64,000 bases of DNA from Deltaproteobacteria bacterium (GTDB taxonomy: Bacteria > Myxococcota > UBA727 > VGSZ01), in NCBI GenBank assembly GCA_020850995.1, contig JADZDP010000091.1, forward strand, positions 28,554 through 92,553, in the 5' to 3' direction. Positions 41,058-48,451 of this stretch are shown piece by piece. Within the stretch, counting starts at the first letter, position 1, and every line of letters begins with the position of its first letter. Position numbers and translations under genes: made by a program. The notes under the pieces are model-generated. The model ran no database searches. It was not told the DNA's origin and worked only from the letters and a program-made list of their open reading frames with translations.

Positions 41058-44000
41058 ATGAAGTCCCCGTCGTCACTGCTGGCGGCGCTCGCGTTTGCGG
41101 CCGTGGCCGCAACGCCCGCTTCCGCCCAGGTGGTCATCAACGAGGTGCTCTATCGCACCGCGGGCGTCGACACGGACGTGTTCGTGGAGTTGCGCGGTGC
41201 GCCCGGTACCTCGCTGTCGGGCTTCACGCTCAATGGCGTGAACGGTAACGGCGGCGCCACCTACGGCACCATCGCCCTGTCGGGTTCCGTCGGCTCCGAC
41301 GGCCTGTTCGTGGTGACGCGCGCCGACGCGAGCACCGCGCTGGCGGCGGTGTCCGATCTGCAGAACAACCTGGTCGACTACCAGAACGGTCCCGACAGCA
41401 TTCAGCTGCGCAACGCCGCGAACACCGTCATCGATGCCGTCGGCTACGGCGTGTTCACCGACGCCGTGTTCGCGGGCGAAGGCAGCGCGGCCCCCGACAC
41501 CGCCGACGATCAATCGTTGGCGCGCAACGCGACCGGCACCGACACCAACAACAACGCTGCTGACTTCAGCATCTCCGACGCGCCCACACCCGGCGCGGCC
41601 AACGGCGGCGGCGGCGTCGCGGGCTCGTGCGCTGGTCAATGCGGTGGATCGTCGCCCGACGGTACCTGCTTCTGCGACGAGAGCTGCGCCAGCCTGGGCG
41701 ACTGCTGCACCGACGTGTGCGACCAATGCAGCGAGCTCTCGCACTGCGGCGCGCCCCCGGCGTGCACCAGCGACGCGGACTGCGCCGCTGGCGACCTGTG
41801 CGATCTGGTCACCGGAGAGTGCCGCCCGGCGGTGATCGGGTGGACCTGCTCGATCTCGCGCTTCGACAGCGGCGACGGCTGCGACTGTGGCTGCGGCGTG
41901 GTCGACCCCGATTGCAGCAGCGCGACCGACAGCTGCGACCGCTGCGACGCAGGCTCGTGCTCGGCCGCCGGTTGCGCGGTCATCGATCCGACCAACAACG
42001 CAACCTGCGTGTCGGATGGCTGTGCCTCCGATGACGAGTGCGGCGCCAACGAGGCGTGCGACGAGGCCACCGGCGCCTGCGTGTCGGTCACAGGCTGGAC
42101 CTGCAGCGTCGCGTTCTTCGCCTCCAACGACGGCTGCGACTGCGGCTGTGGCATCGTCGACCCGGACTGCGCCAACGCCAGCGCGGGCTCCTGCGAGTTC
42201 TGCAACAACACCGGCTCGTGCGACGACAGCGGCGCCGGTTGCCCAGGCAACATCAACCCTGCCAACAACGCGACGTGCGCGGCCTGCGTCGACGACGGAG
42301 ACTGCGCTGCCGGCGAGACCTGCACCGGCGGCCTGTGTGTCGCCGTGCTCGAAGGCTCGTGCGCCGGCGCCTGCGGCGGCGAGGGCAGCGGGACCTGCTT
42401 CTGTGACGAGTCGTGCTTCGCCTTCGGCGACTGCTGCGACGACGTGTGCGACGTGTGCAGCGCGTCGTTGGCAGGCTGCGGCGGTCCGCCGCCCGAGGGC
42501 TGCGCCAGCGACGCCGACTGCACGGGCTCCGACGTCTGCGTGTCCGGTCACTGCATCCCGGCGGCCGCCACCGGCTACACCGTCACCGTGGACTCGGTGG
42601 ACGCCAGCGGCTTCCCCACCGTCAACATGATCGTGTCGGTGCGCGACGAGGCCGGCAATTTCGTCGACGACCTCGACTCGACCAACTTCTTCAACCTCGA
42701 GGACGGCGCGGCCATGGAGGACTGCTCGGTGCAGCTCCTGTCCGAAGGTGGCACCGGCGCCAAGGCCGACATCGTCTTCGTGTTCGACACCACCGGCTCG
42801 ATGGGCGACGAGATCGAGGGTCTGCGCACCAACACCTTGGCCTTTGCCGACACGCTCGCTGCCTCGGGCATCGACTACCGACTCGGCCTGGTTGCCTTCG
42901 GCGACACGGTGCTCGCGACGCACGATCTCACGGCCGATCCGAACGAGTTCCGCGCCATCGTGCAATCGCTGGTGGCCGACGGTGGTGGCGACGAGCCCGA
43001 GAACCCGCTCGACGCTATCCGTGACGCGACCGCGCTCAGCCTTCGTCCGGAGGCCGCGAGGATCTTCATCCTGGTTACCGACGCCAGCTTCAACGTGGTG
43101 GGGACGACCATGACCCAGGCGGTGGACCTGGCGCAGGCGGCCGACGCGCAGATGCACGTGGTGACCAGCACCTCGCTCAACTCGCTGTACGAGCCGCTCA
43201 CCTCGGCCACCGGCGGTCGCTTCTTCGATATCTACACGCCGGACTTCAGCACCGTGCTCGACGGCATCAGCGAGGAGATCATCGCGCGCTACCTGGTGAG
43301 CTGCACCACGCCGCGCCCGGTGCGTGACAACACGCATCGCCGCGTCATCGTGCAGGTCAACGACGGCGCCGTGGGCGGCCAGGGCGATGGCACCTACTTC
43401 GTCGGCGGCGGCTCGCTCATCGTCGACCCGACCTTCACGGTGTCGGCGGTAGGCGCGCGCTTCACCGTCGACATCGTCGCGAGCGGGGTCACGGACCTGC
43501 AGAACGCGCACATCGCGCTCGCCTTCGACCCGAGCTACCTGAGCTTCGTGGGCGCCGACGCCGGCGAGCTGCTCGCACGCCCCGACTCCGACGGCGATCC
43601 GGTGGGCGAGCCGCTCATGCTCTTCGACCCGCGCCACGACCCCGCCAACGGTCGCATCGCGGTGGCGCTGGCTCGGCAGGCGAACGAGGGCACGGACGGC
43701 ACCGGTGTGGTGGTGACGCTCGAGTTCGAGGTGACGGCGGCGTCGCCCGCCGATCTTGGCGCCGGTGGCAGCGAGGATCCAACGCTCGCCGACGACCTGG
43801 TGTTCGTGCTCGGTGCCGACGGCGTGTTCCTCGAGAGCAGCGCCAATCGTGAGATCGAGGTGATCGATGTGCAGAACGGCGACGTCGACACCGAGCAGGG
43901 CTTCCTGCTCGGCGACTTCGACCTCGACGGCGACATCGACATCGTCGACTTCAACACGCTGGTGAGCAACTTCGGCAGCACCACGGCGACCCTCACGGGC

Positions 44001-44132
44001 AGCACCGGTGGCGACATCGCGCCGGCCTCGGGCGAGCCGCCGAACATGCTGCCGGAGCCGGACGGCATCGTGGACCACCGCGATCTGTTCGTGTTCACGC
44101 GCATGTTCAACTGGTATCGCTTCGAGCGCTGA
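41058..44132 (+). CDS. Secreted LTD / somatomedin-B-like / VWA / cohesin / dockerin protein (1024 aa)
   Basis: Sec signal MKSPSSLLAALAFAAVAATPASA. Residues 24-185 are a lamin-tail (LTD) domain starting VVINEVLYRT. A somatomedin-B-like knot follows at 191-230 (CGG..CFCDESC..LGDCCTD), and a second at 433-475. Between them are two copies of a cysteine-rich module containing DGCDCGCG..DPDC (about 258-317 and 344-404). A VWA domain at about 570-760 has the MIDAS start DTTGSMG (Asp577). A cohesin-like domain lies at about 790-930. A dockerin at about 945-1024 has the calcium loops GDFDLDGDIDIVDFNTL and EPDGIVDHRDLFVF. AGGAG lies 7 nt before the ATG. It probably assembles, through its dockerin, with the cohesin lipoproteins encoded just upstream, placing a VWA adhesion head on the surface. 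Confidence 0.85.
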   Translation: MKSPSSLLAALAFAAVAATPASAQVVINEVLYRTAGVDTDVFVELRGAPGTSLSGFTLNGVNGNGGATYGTIALSGSVGSDGLFVVTRADASTALAAVSDLQNNLVDYQNGPDSIQLRNAANTVIDAVGYGVFTDAVFAGEGSAAPDTADDQSLARNATGTDTNNNAADFSISDAPTPGAANGGGGVAGSCAGQCGGSSPDGTCFCDESCASLGDCCTDVCDQCSELSHCGAPPACTSDADCAAGDLCDLVTGECRPAVIGWTCSISRFDSGDGCDCGCGVVDPDCSSATDSCDRCDAGSCSAAGCAVIDPTNNATCVSDGCASDDECGANEACDEATGACVSVTGWTCSVAFFASNDGCDCGCGIVDPDCANASAGSCEFCNNTGSCDDSGAGCPGNINPANNATCAACVDDGDCAAGETCTGGLCVAVLEGSCAGACGGEGSGTCFCDESCFAFGDCCDDVCDVCSASLAGCGGPPPEGCASDADCTGSDVCVSGHCIPAAATGYTVTVDSVDASGFPTVNMIVSVRDEAGNFVDDLDSTNFFNLEDGAAMEDCSVQLLSEGGTGAKADIVFVFDTTGSMGDEIEGLRTNTLAFADTLAASGIDYRLGLVAFGDTVLATHDLTADPNEFRAIVQSLVADGGGDEPENPLDAIRDATALSLRPEAARIFILVTDASFNVVGTTMTQAVDLAQAADAQMHVVTSTSLNSLYEPLTSATGGRFFDIYTPDFSTVLDGISEEIIARYLVSCTTPRPVRDNTHRRVIVQVNDGAVGGQGDGTYFVGGGSLIVDPTFTVSAVGARFTVDIVASGVTDLQNAHIALAFDPSYLSFVGADAGELLARPDSDGDPVGEPLMLFDPRHDPANGRIAVALARQANEGTDGTGVVVTLEFEVTAASPADLGAGGSEDPTLADDLVFVLGADGVFLESSANREIEVIDVQNGDVDTEQGFLLGDFDLDGDIDIVDFNTLVSNFGSTTATLTGSTGGDIAPASGEPPNMLPEPDGIVDHRDLFVFTRMFNWYRFER

Positions 44133-44150
44133 TCGAAGCGTGCTCGCAAC

Positions 44151-44187
44151 GCGGCCGCCGCCGACGCTCGTCGTCGACGGCGGCCGC
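44151..44187 (+). terminator. Strong hairpin terminator after the cohesin/dockerin cluster
   Basis: Arms 44151-44166 and 44172-44187 pair over 16 positions with one mismatch and a 5-nt loop, 18 nt after the VWA gene stop. The following bases (TGCCTTATT) are moderately T-rich. It also faces the converging esterase gene. Confidence 0.6.
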
Positions 44188-44359
44188 TGCCTTATTCCCG
44201 GCGCGGTCGTGAGCGAGATCGCGACCGCGCCGTTTGAGCGGGGGCCGCGAGGGTCGATCGGGGCTGGCCAGGGTGCCTCCGGTGTGGCCACCCGCGTGCG
44301 CGCCTGCTTCGTTCGCGGCGCAGCCGGCGATGGCGGGCCGCGACGCTGTGAAAGGTGGC

Positions 44360-46012
44360 TCAGGCGCTCGGCTGTGCGCGCCGTCGACCCAGGCTGACGA
44401 GTGCAAGCGCGCCGAGCCAGGCCAAGCTTGTCGAGACACGAGCGCCTTGTCGGCATGCGCACCCAGGGATGTCATCGAGCGCGTCCTCGTCTTCGCCCTC
44501 GTCGCCTTCGCCTTCACCTTCGCCTTCGCCTTCGCCTTCACCTTCGCCTTCGCCTTCGCCTTCGCCTTCATCTTCGACGGCAACGCGGACCTCGTCGATG
44601 CGCGCCTCGGCCGCGGCGGTGATGCACACGTTGCTGTCGGCCTCGGCGACGAGCGCGATCTCGTGGGTGCCGGCGGCGAGCGCGGCGGTCAGCACCTCGC
44701 CCGGCGCGTCGAGCGACGCGAACACGGCCTCGCGCCCGTCGACGACGACGCCATCGACCGTGACGAAGAAGGCCGCGCGCGTGGCGACGTTGATGGCGGC
44801 TGACAGGGAGAGGTCGGCGTGCACGGTCAGCGTGGCGGCGGCCGGGATCATGAAGGTGCGAGCCAGCGACGCGCGCACCACCCCTTCGCCGCAGGCGCCG
44901 GCCCCAGACGAGGCCGCGCGCAGCGTGGCGATGCCGGCGTCGCTGTGTGCGTCGCCCTGCCAGCCATCGAGGTCGTAGCCGTCGAGGTCGCTGAAGGTCT
45001 CTACCAGGCCAGGAGCCGGGTCACCTTCACCTTCACCTTCACCTTCACCTTCACCTTCACCTTCACCTTCACCTTCACCTTCACTGGCGCCATCGAGCCC
45101 GAAGAAGGCGATCACGGCGGCGGACGAGCAAAGGTCGACGTCGAGCACGAAGGCACCAGCGGTGCCGCAGTGCCCGGCACCGCTGCCGGGGTCAACCGGC
45201 GTGCCGTGGTTCATGCCCGCGAGCTGCAGCAGCTCCACCATGGCGGCGTTCCCCGAGCGCCACGACGAACGCTGCGCGGGCCCGAGCGTGCCGGTCGTGC
45301 TCGGGCTCGCGGGCAAGCCGTGCACGGCGCTCCATTGCTGTGCCAGGTCGAGCGCGTTCTGCGGGTCCACGGTGGTGTCGGCGTCGCCGTGCCAGACCTG
45401 CACGCGCGGCCAGGGGCCGCCCCAGGACGAGGCGTCGCGCACGCGCTGCGTGAGCAGCTCGCGCGTGTCGCCGGCACCGTTGTTCATGCACGAGAAGGCG
45501 TCGCTGATCCCTGTGCCGCAGCGATACGACACTCCGGCGAACACGGCGCCACCGGCGAACACGTCGGGGTAGGCCGCGAGCATCACCGCCGTCATGGCGC
45601 CGCCCGCCGACAGCCCGGTCACGAAGACGCGCCCGTCGTCGATGTCGTAGCGCGCCTTCATGGCCTCGACCATCTGCGCGAGCGAGAGCGCCTCGCCTTG
45701 GCCGCGCGCGATGTCGCCGGGCTCGAACCAGTTGAAGCACGAGCTCGCGTTGTTGCTGCTGTCTTGCTCGGCGAGCGCCAGAGCGAAGCCGTGTTGCTCC
45801 GCCAGGTCGACGAGGCCCACGGCCTGCGCGTAGTCGTGCGTCTGCGTGCAGCCGTGCAGCACGAGCACGAGTGGGAGCGGCGCCGCGGCGCCAGCGGGCA
45901 CGTGCTCGAACATGCGCAGCTCACCAGGGTTGGTGCCGAAGCTTTCAACGGCGTCGACGGCGAGCGCCGGAGTGCACAACAGCGACGCGCCGAGAGGCCA
46001 TGCCAGACGCAT
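44360..46012 (-). CDS. Secreted PHB-depolymerase-like esterase with two (GE)n linkers and MYXO-CTERM-like tail
   Basis: A 550-residue secreted esterase of the PHB depolymerase/feruloyl esterase family (alpha/beta hydrolase). Signal MRLAWPLGASLLCTPALA. The catalytic domain covers residues 18-315: LVLVLHGCTQTHDYAQAVG (oxyanion region), nucleophile Ser135 in GLSAGGAM, then WHGDADTTVDP and MNHGTPVD with the acid and the His. A (GE)n linker (about residues 310-335) leads to a second beta domain (about 340-500), then a second (GE)n tract and the tail PGCACRQ - hydrophobic helix - RRR, which matches MYXO-CTERM. So it is probably sorted to the outer surface and processed. An ATG at 46039 is an alternative start. 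Confidence 0.88.
   Translation of the reverse strand: MRLAWPLGASLLCTPALAVDAVESFGTNPGELRMFEHVPAGAAAPLPLVLVLHGCTQTHDYAQAVGLVDLAEQHGFALALAEQDSSNNASSCFNWFEPGDIARGQGEALSLAQMVEAMKARYDIDDGRVFVTGLSAGGAMTAVMLAAYPDVFAGGAVFAGVSYRCGTGISDAFSCMNNGAGDTRELLTQRVRDASSWGGPWPRVQVWHGDADTTVDPQNALDLAQQWSAVHGLPASPSTTGTLGPAQRSSWRSGNAAMVELLQLAGMNHGTPVDPGSGAGHCGTAGAFVLDVDLCSSAAVIAFFGLDGASEGEGEGEGEGEGEGEGEGEGDPAPGLVETFSDLDGYDLDGWQGDAHSDAGIATLRAASSGAGACGEGVVRASLARTFMIPAAATLTVHADLSLSAAINVATRAAFFVTVDGVVVDGREAVFASLDAPGEVLTAALAAGTHEIALVAEADSNVCITAAAEARIDEVRVAVEDEGEGEGEGEGEGEGEGEGEGEGDEGEDEDALDDIPGCACRQGARVSTSLAWLGALALVSLGRRRAQPSA
44504..44568 (-). repeat. (GE)n tract before the MYXO-CTERM-like tail
   Basis: About eleven Gly-Glu pairs encoded by GAAGGC/GAGGGC-type hexamers (minus sense), separating the last beta domain from the sorting tail of the esterase. 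Confidence 0.85.
45023..45085 (-). repeat. (GE)n tract between esterase domains
   Basis: About ten Gly-Glu pairs, mostly the single hexamer GAAGGT (minus sense), much more uniform than the other tracts, so probably a recent expansion. Confidence 0.85.
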
Positions 46013-46077
46013 GGGCCCCGCTCTACGGGAGCACGTCATGCTTGCCAAGCGCGTCCCACGGCGTTCGCGCGGCCGTG

Positions 46078-46989
46078 TCAGCGCCGTCGCGCACCCGTTG
46101 CTCCCGCGCGGCCGCGTATGCGTCGGCGCGCTGCCGCGGGGGACTCGCCGGTCCAGCGCGTGAACGCAGTCGTGAAGTGGCTCTGCGACGAGAATCCGTG
46201 CTCGAGGGCCACCTGAGCGACGGGGGCGTCGGTGTCGGCCAGCGCCTCCAGCGCGTGCTCGAGGCGCACCAGGGTCAGGTACTTGTGGATCGAGGTCCGC
46301 ATGCGCGCCTGGAACATTCGGCACAGGTGAAACACCGAGTAGCCGGTAGGTGCCGCCAGATCCGCCAAGCTCACCTCGCCACGGAAGCGCGCGTTCAAGA
46401 GCTCGGCGACCGCGAAGGCGACGTCGACGGCGTCGGTGGTGCGCGTCGCTTGGGGGGCGGAGAGCTCGGCTTCGACGTCGTGGTTGAGGGCCACGGCGCA
46501 CGACGCCAGGCGCACCGCCGCCTCCTCGACAGGCAGGCAGCAGCGATCATGATCACTCAGCGCGCGCAGCAGCTCGCGATGGCGCAGGTGCAGCGCGGGC
46601 GAGGCGCGCACCGCCGAGCGGGCGAAGCAGCGACCGGCGCGCACGCGCACTTCGAGCGATGCGCACACCGCTTCGGGCTCCTTCAGCGACAACACCGTCG
46701 TGACATCGGGGCGGGGCCGCGGGTGCACGATCCGGTAGGGTCGCGCCGCCTCGAAGAAGGCCGCCACCGTGCGGTCGATGTACACGGCGCCGGCCTCGTC
46801 CTCGCGCACGTACGCGCCCCTGCGTGCGAGCACGATCTCCGGGTTGGGCGCCGCTTCCACCTCGGTGCGCCGGGGCACGCCGGGGCACGAGAAGGTCCCC
46901 ACCGTCAGCGAGGACGTGATCAGCACCTGCGTGAACGAGCACTGCGCTGGCGTGGGCGTCGGCGTGGTGACGCGATCCCAAGCGGACAT
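46078..46989 (-). CDS. AraC-family transcriptional regulator
   Basis: A 303-residue regulator. The C-terminal 100 residues are the two-helix-turn-helix AraC domain: VSLADLAAPTGYSVFHLCRMFQARMRTSIHKYLTLVRLEHALEALADTDAPVAQVALEHGFSSQSHFTTAFTRWTGESPAAARRR, with the conserved GF..QSHF...F motif. The N-terminal 180 residues resemble a cupin-type ligand domain (GVPRRTEVEAAPNPEIVLARRGAYVREDEAG, YIDRTVAAFF). The gene is 66 bp upstream of the esterase on the same strand and may control it or be cotranscribed. A GGAG lies 9 nt before the ATG. The ligand is unknown. Confidence 0.85.
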   Translation of the reverse strand: MSAWDRVTTPTPTPAQCSFTQVLITSSLTVGTFSCPGVPRRTEVEAAPNPEIVLARRGAYVREDEAGAVYIDRTVAAFFEAARPYRIVHPRPRPDVTTVLSLKEPEAVCASLEVRVRAGRCFARSAVRASPALHLRHRELLRALSDHDRCCLPVEEAAVRLASCAVALNHDVEAELSAPQATRTTDAVDVAFAVAELLNARFRGEVSLADLAAPTGYSVFHLCRMFQARMRTSIHKYLTLVRLEHALEALADTDAPVAQVALEHGFSSQSHFTTAFTRWTGESPAAARRRIRGRAGATGARRR

Positions 46990-47114
46990 GGAAAACGACT
47001 CCAGGCATCGGGACCGTTGCCGAGCATCCCGCCCCAGCATCGACCGGGCAAGAGAGCACGAGCGCGCGCGTGCGCGTGCGCGATCGTGTGGCAGGCCTGC
47101 GTTGGTCGCCTGGC

Positions 47115-47867
47115 TCACGGGGCCGCTGCCTGACGCCAGACGGCGAGCTGGTAGCGCGTCGTGAAGCCAAGGCGCGCGTAGTAGGCCTCGGGCTCGCCGC
47201 CGGTGGTGGCCTGCAGGATCACGCGCGTGATGCCGTGGATGCTCGCGGCGTCGTCGCTGGCGCGCTCGAGCAGCACCCGAGCGAGCCCGCGCCGACGGAA
47301 TTGCGGCCGCGTGGCCACGGCGTAGATGCCCGCTACGCCGCTGTCGCGCACCACCAGCGTGCACGCCGCCGCGAGGTCACCGACCCGGGCGACATAGAGG
47401 GTCTGCGTGGGATCGAGGCGGTTCTTCAGCGCCATCTCGGTGAACAGCGCCGCCCACCAGGCATCGTCGCCATCGGCGCCGCTGAGGAAGCCGGCCGCCT
47501 GCACGGCGGCGAACTCACGCAGCGCCACTTCACTGCGCGCGACCTCGACGGTGGCGGCGGGATCGACGCGCGCTAGCGAAGCATCGCGGTCGCGCTCCAT
47601 ATACGAGACCAAGGAACCCGCGTGATAGCCGCGCTCGCGTAGCACCGCGACGTCGTGAGCAGCCGTCCAGGGTGCGGGCCGAACGGCCGGCAGCCCGGCG
47701 GGTAGCTCGCTCATCGGTCCCAGCGGCGTCCACGTCGAGAGCTCGTCGGACGCACCATCGATCCACACGCCGCGCTCCTCATCGCGCCTGTTGCCGCGGT
47801 GGCGCGCGAGGAACGAGAGGTGGTTGGCGAACAGGGCGTGATCGGGGCTGGAGAGAGGTAGATCCAT
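47115..47867 (-). CDS. GNAT-family N-acetyltransferase
   Basis: A 250-residue protein whose C-terminal half (about residues 120-235) is a GNAT domain: TLYVARVGDLAAACTLVVRDSGVAGIYAVATRPQFRRRGLARVLLERASDDA, containing the acetyl-CoA loop RPQFRRRGLARVLL (Q/RxxGxG/A pattern), then EPEAYYARLGFTTRYQLAVWR. The N-terminal half resembles the atypical first domain of tandem GNAT proteins. Substrate unknown. GGGAG lies 6 nt before the ATG at 47867. It is followed at 46989 (minus) by the AraC gene, 126 bp away. Confidence 0.85.
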   Translation of the reverse strand: MDLPLSSPDHALFANHLSFLARHRGNRRDEERGVWIDGASDELSTWTPLGPMSELPAGLPAVRPAPWTAAHDVAVLRERGYHAGSLVSYMERDRDASLARVDPAATVEVARSEVALREFAAVQAAGFLSGADGDDAWWAALFTEMALKNRLDPTQTLYVARVGDLAAACTLVVRDSGVAGIYAVATRPQFRRRGLARVLLERASDDAASIHGITRVILQATTGGEPEAYYARLGFTTRYQLAVWRQAAAP

Positions 47868-47953
47868 GGCGCGCTCCCTGCGTTTGACGCGGAGCATCGC
47901 GAACGAGAAGCGCGCGGGCTTTCAGGATCTTGCGGAGACCCTCCAGGGCACGA

Positions 47954-47983
47954 CAGCGGAGGTCCGTTGCGTTGGTCGAGCCC
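47954..47983 (-). repeat. Dispersed 30-bp intergenic repeat, copy 2
   Basis: The minus-strand reading matches 28373-28402 at 27 of 30 positions. It lies 87-116 nt upstream of the GNAT start, in the GNAT/48119 divergent region. Confidence 0.6.
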
Positions 47984-48007
47984 GGCGACCCTCTCTGCAC
48001 CTGGCCT

Positions 48008-48041
48008 CCGCAGCCGGCCGCGCGGTCGAGGCCGGCTGCGG
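48008..48041. repeat. Perfect 12-bp inverted repeat, 10-nt loop
   Basis: CCGCAGCCGGCC (48008-48019) and GGCCGGCTGCGG (48030-48041) are perfect reverse complements. The stem is very stable, but no T-run follows on either strand. It lies 25 bp from the 30-bp repeat, and both could be parts of one RNA or one repeat element. Confidence 0.6.
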
Positions 48042-48106
48042 TGGTGCGCTTCGCTGCGTGACGCAGGTCGCGCGATGCAGGTTGCAGACCGACAGCCACT
48101 CCTGTG

Positions 48107-48112
48107 CATGAT
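48107..48112 (+). promoter_or_regulatory. Leaderless-type -10 box CATGAT before the 48119 start
   Basis: CATGAT ends 6 nt before the ATG at 48119, with no Shine-Dalgarno. It deviates at position 1 (C for T), but the spacing is the same as at the other genes. Confidence 0.3.
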
Positions 48113-48118
48113 CTTTGT

Positions 48119-48409
48119 ATGAAGATCGGCGAACGTTCCCCTCCCGCGAGCACCTCCACCGACCTCGGCGTCTCCGGCACGGACGACATCGAGCGCATCA
48201 AGGCCGAGCGCGCCCGCATCCAGGGCGAGATGGTGCTGGCGGAGGAGGACGAGTTCGCCAAGCTCGAGCGCCTCCACCAAAACGCGCTCAAGACGCTGCC
48301 GGCCATCGGCGCGAAGAGCCCCACCGCGAACGTGGGGAAGGGGCCGAGCAAGGGCGACGCCGGAACCGGCATGCTCGCCGAGTTCGTGCCCGTGTCAGTC
48401 AAGGCCTGA
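48119..48409 (+). CDS. Small charged hypothetical protein (96 aa)
   Basis: A 96-residue protein with a helical, coiled-coil-like core (DDIERIKAERARIQGEMVLAEEDEFAKLERLHQNALKTL, residues 21-60) and a Gly/Ser/Lys tail. No family recognised, no signal peptide. Coding character is good (strong third-position G/C, charged pattern), but there is no ribosome site, so the start is inferred from the CATGAT box. It converges on the second hybrid kinase. Confidence 0.6.
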   Translation: MKIGERSPPASTSTDLGVSGTDDIERIKAERARIQGEMVLAEEDEFAKLERLHQNALKTLPAIGAKSPTANVGKGPSKGDAGTGMLAEFVPVSVKA

Positions 48410-48451
48410 GCGGTTCGCCTCTGCGCGGCTGCCCCTTCGATCGGGCGCTCA

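Noticed and set aside
41073..44462. 1129-codon minus frame over the VWA/dockerin gene
   Set aside because: Antisense shadow. The plus strand has a signal peptide, a Shine-Dalgarno and recognisable domains.
48008..48041. Intrinsic terminator
   Set aside because: No T-run follows on either strand, and it lies between divergent genes where no terminator is needed.
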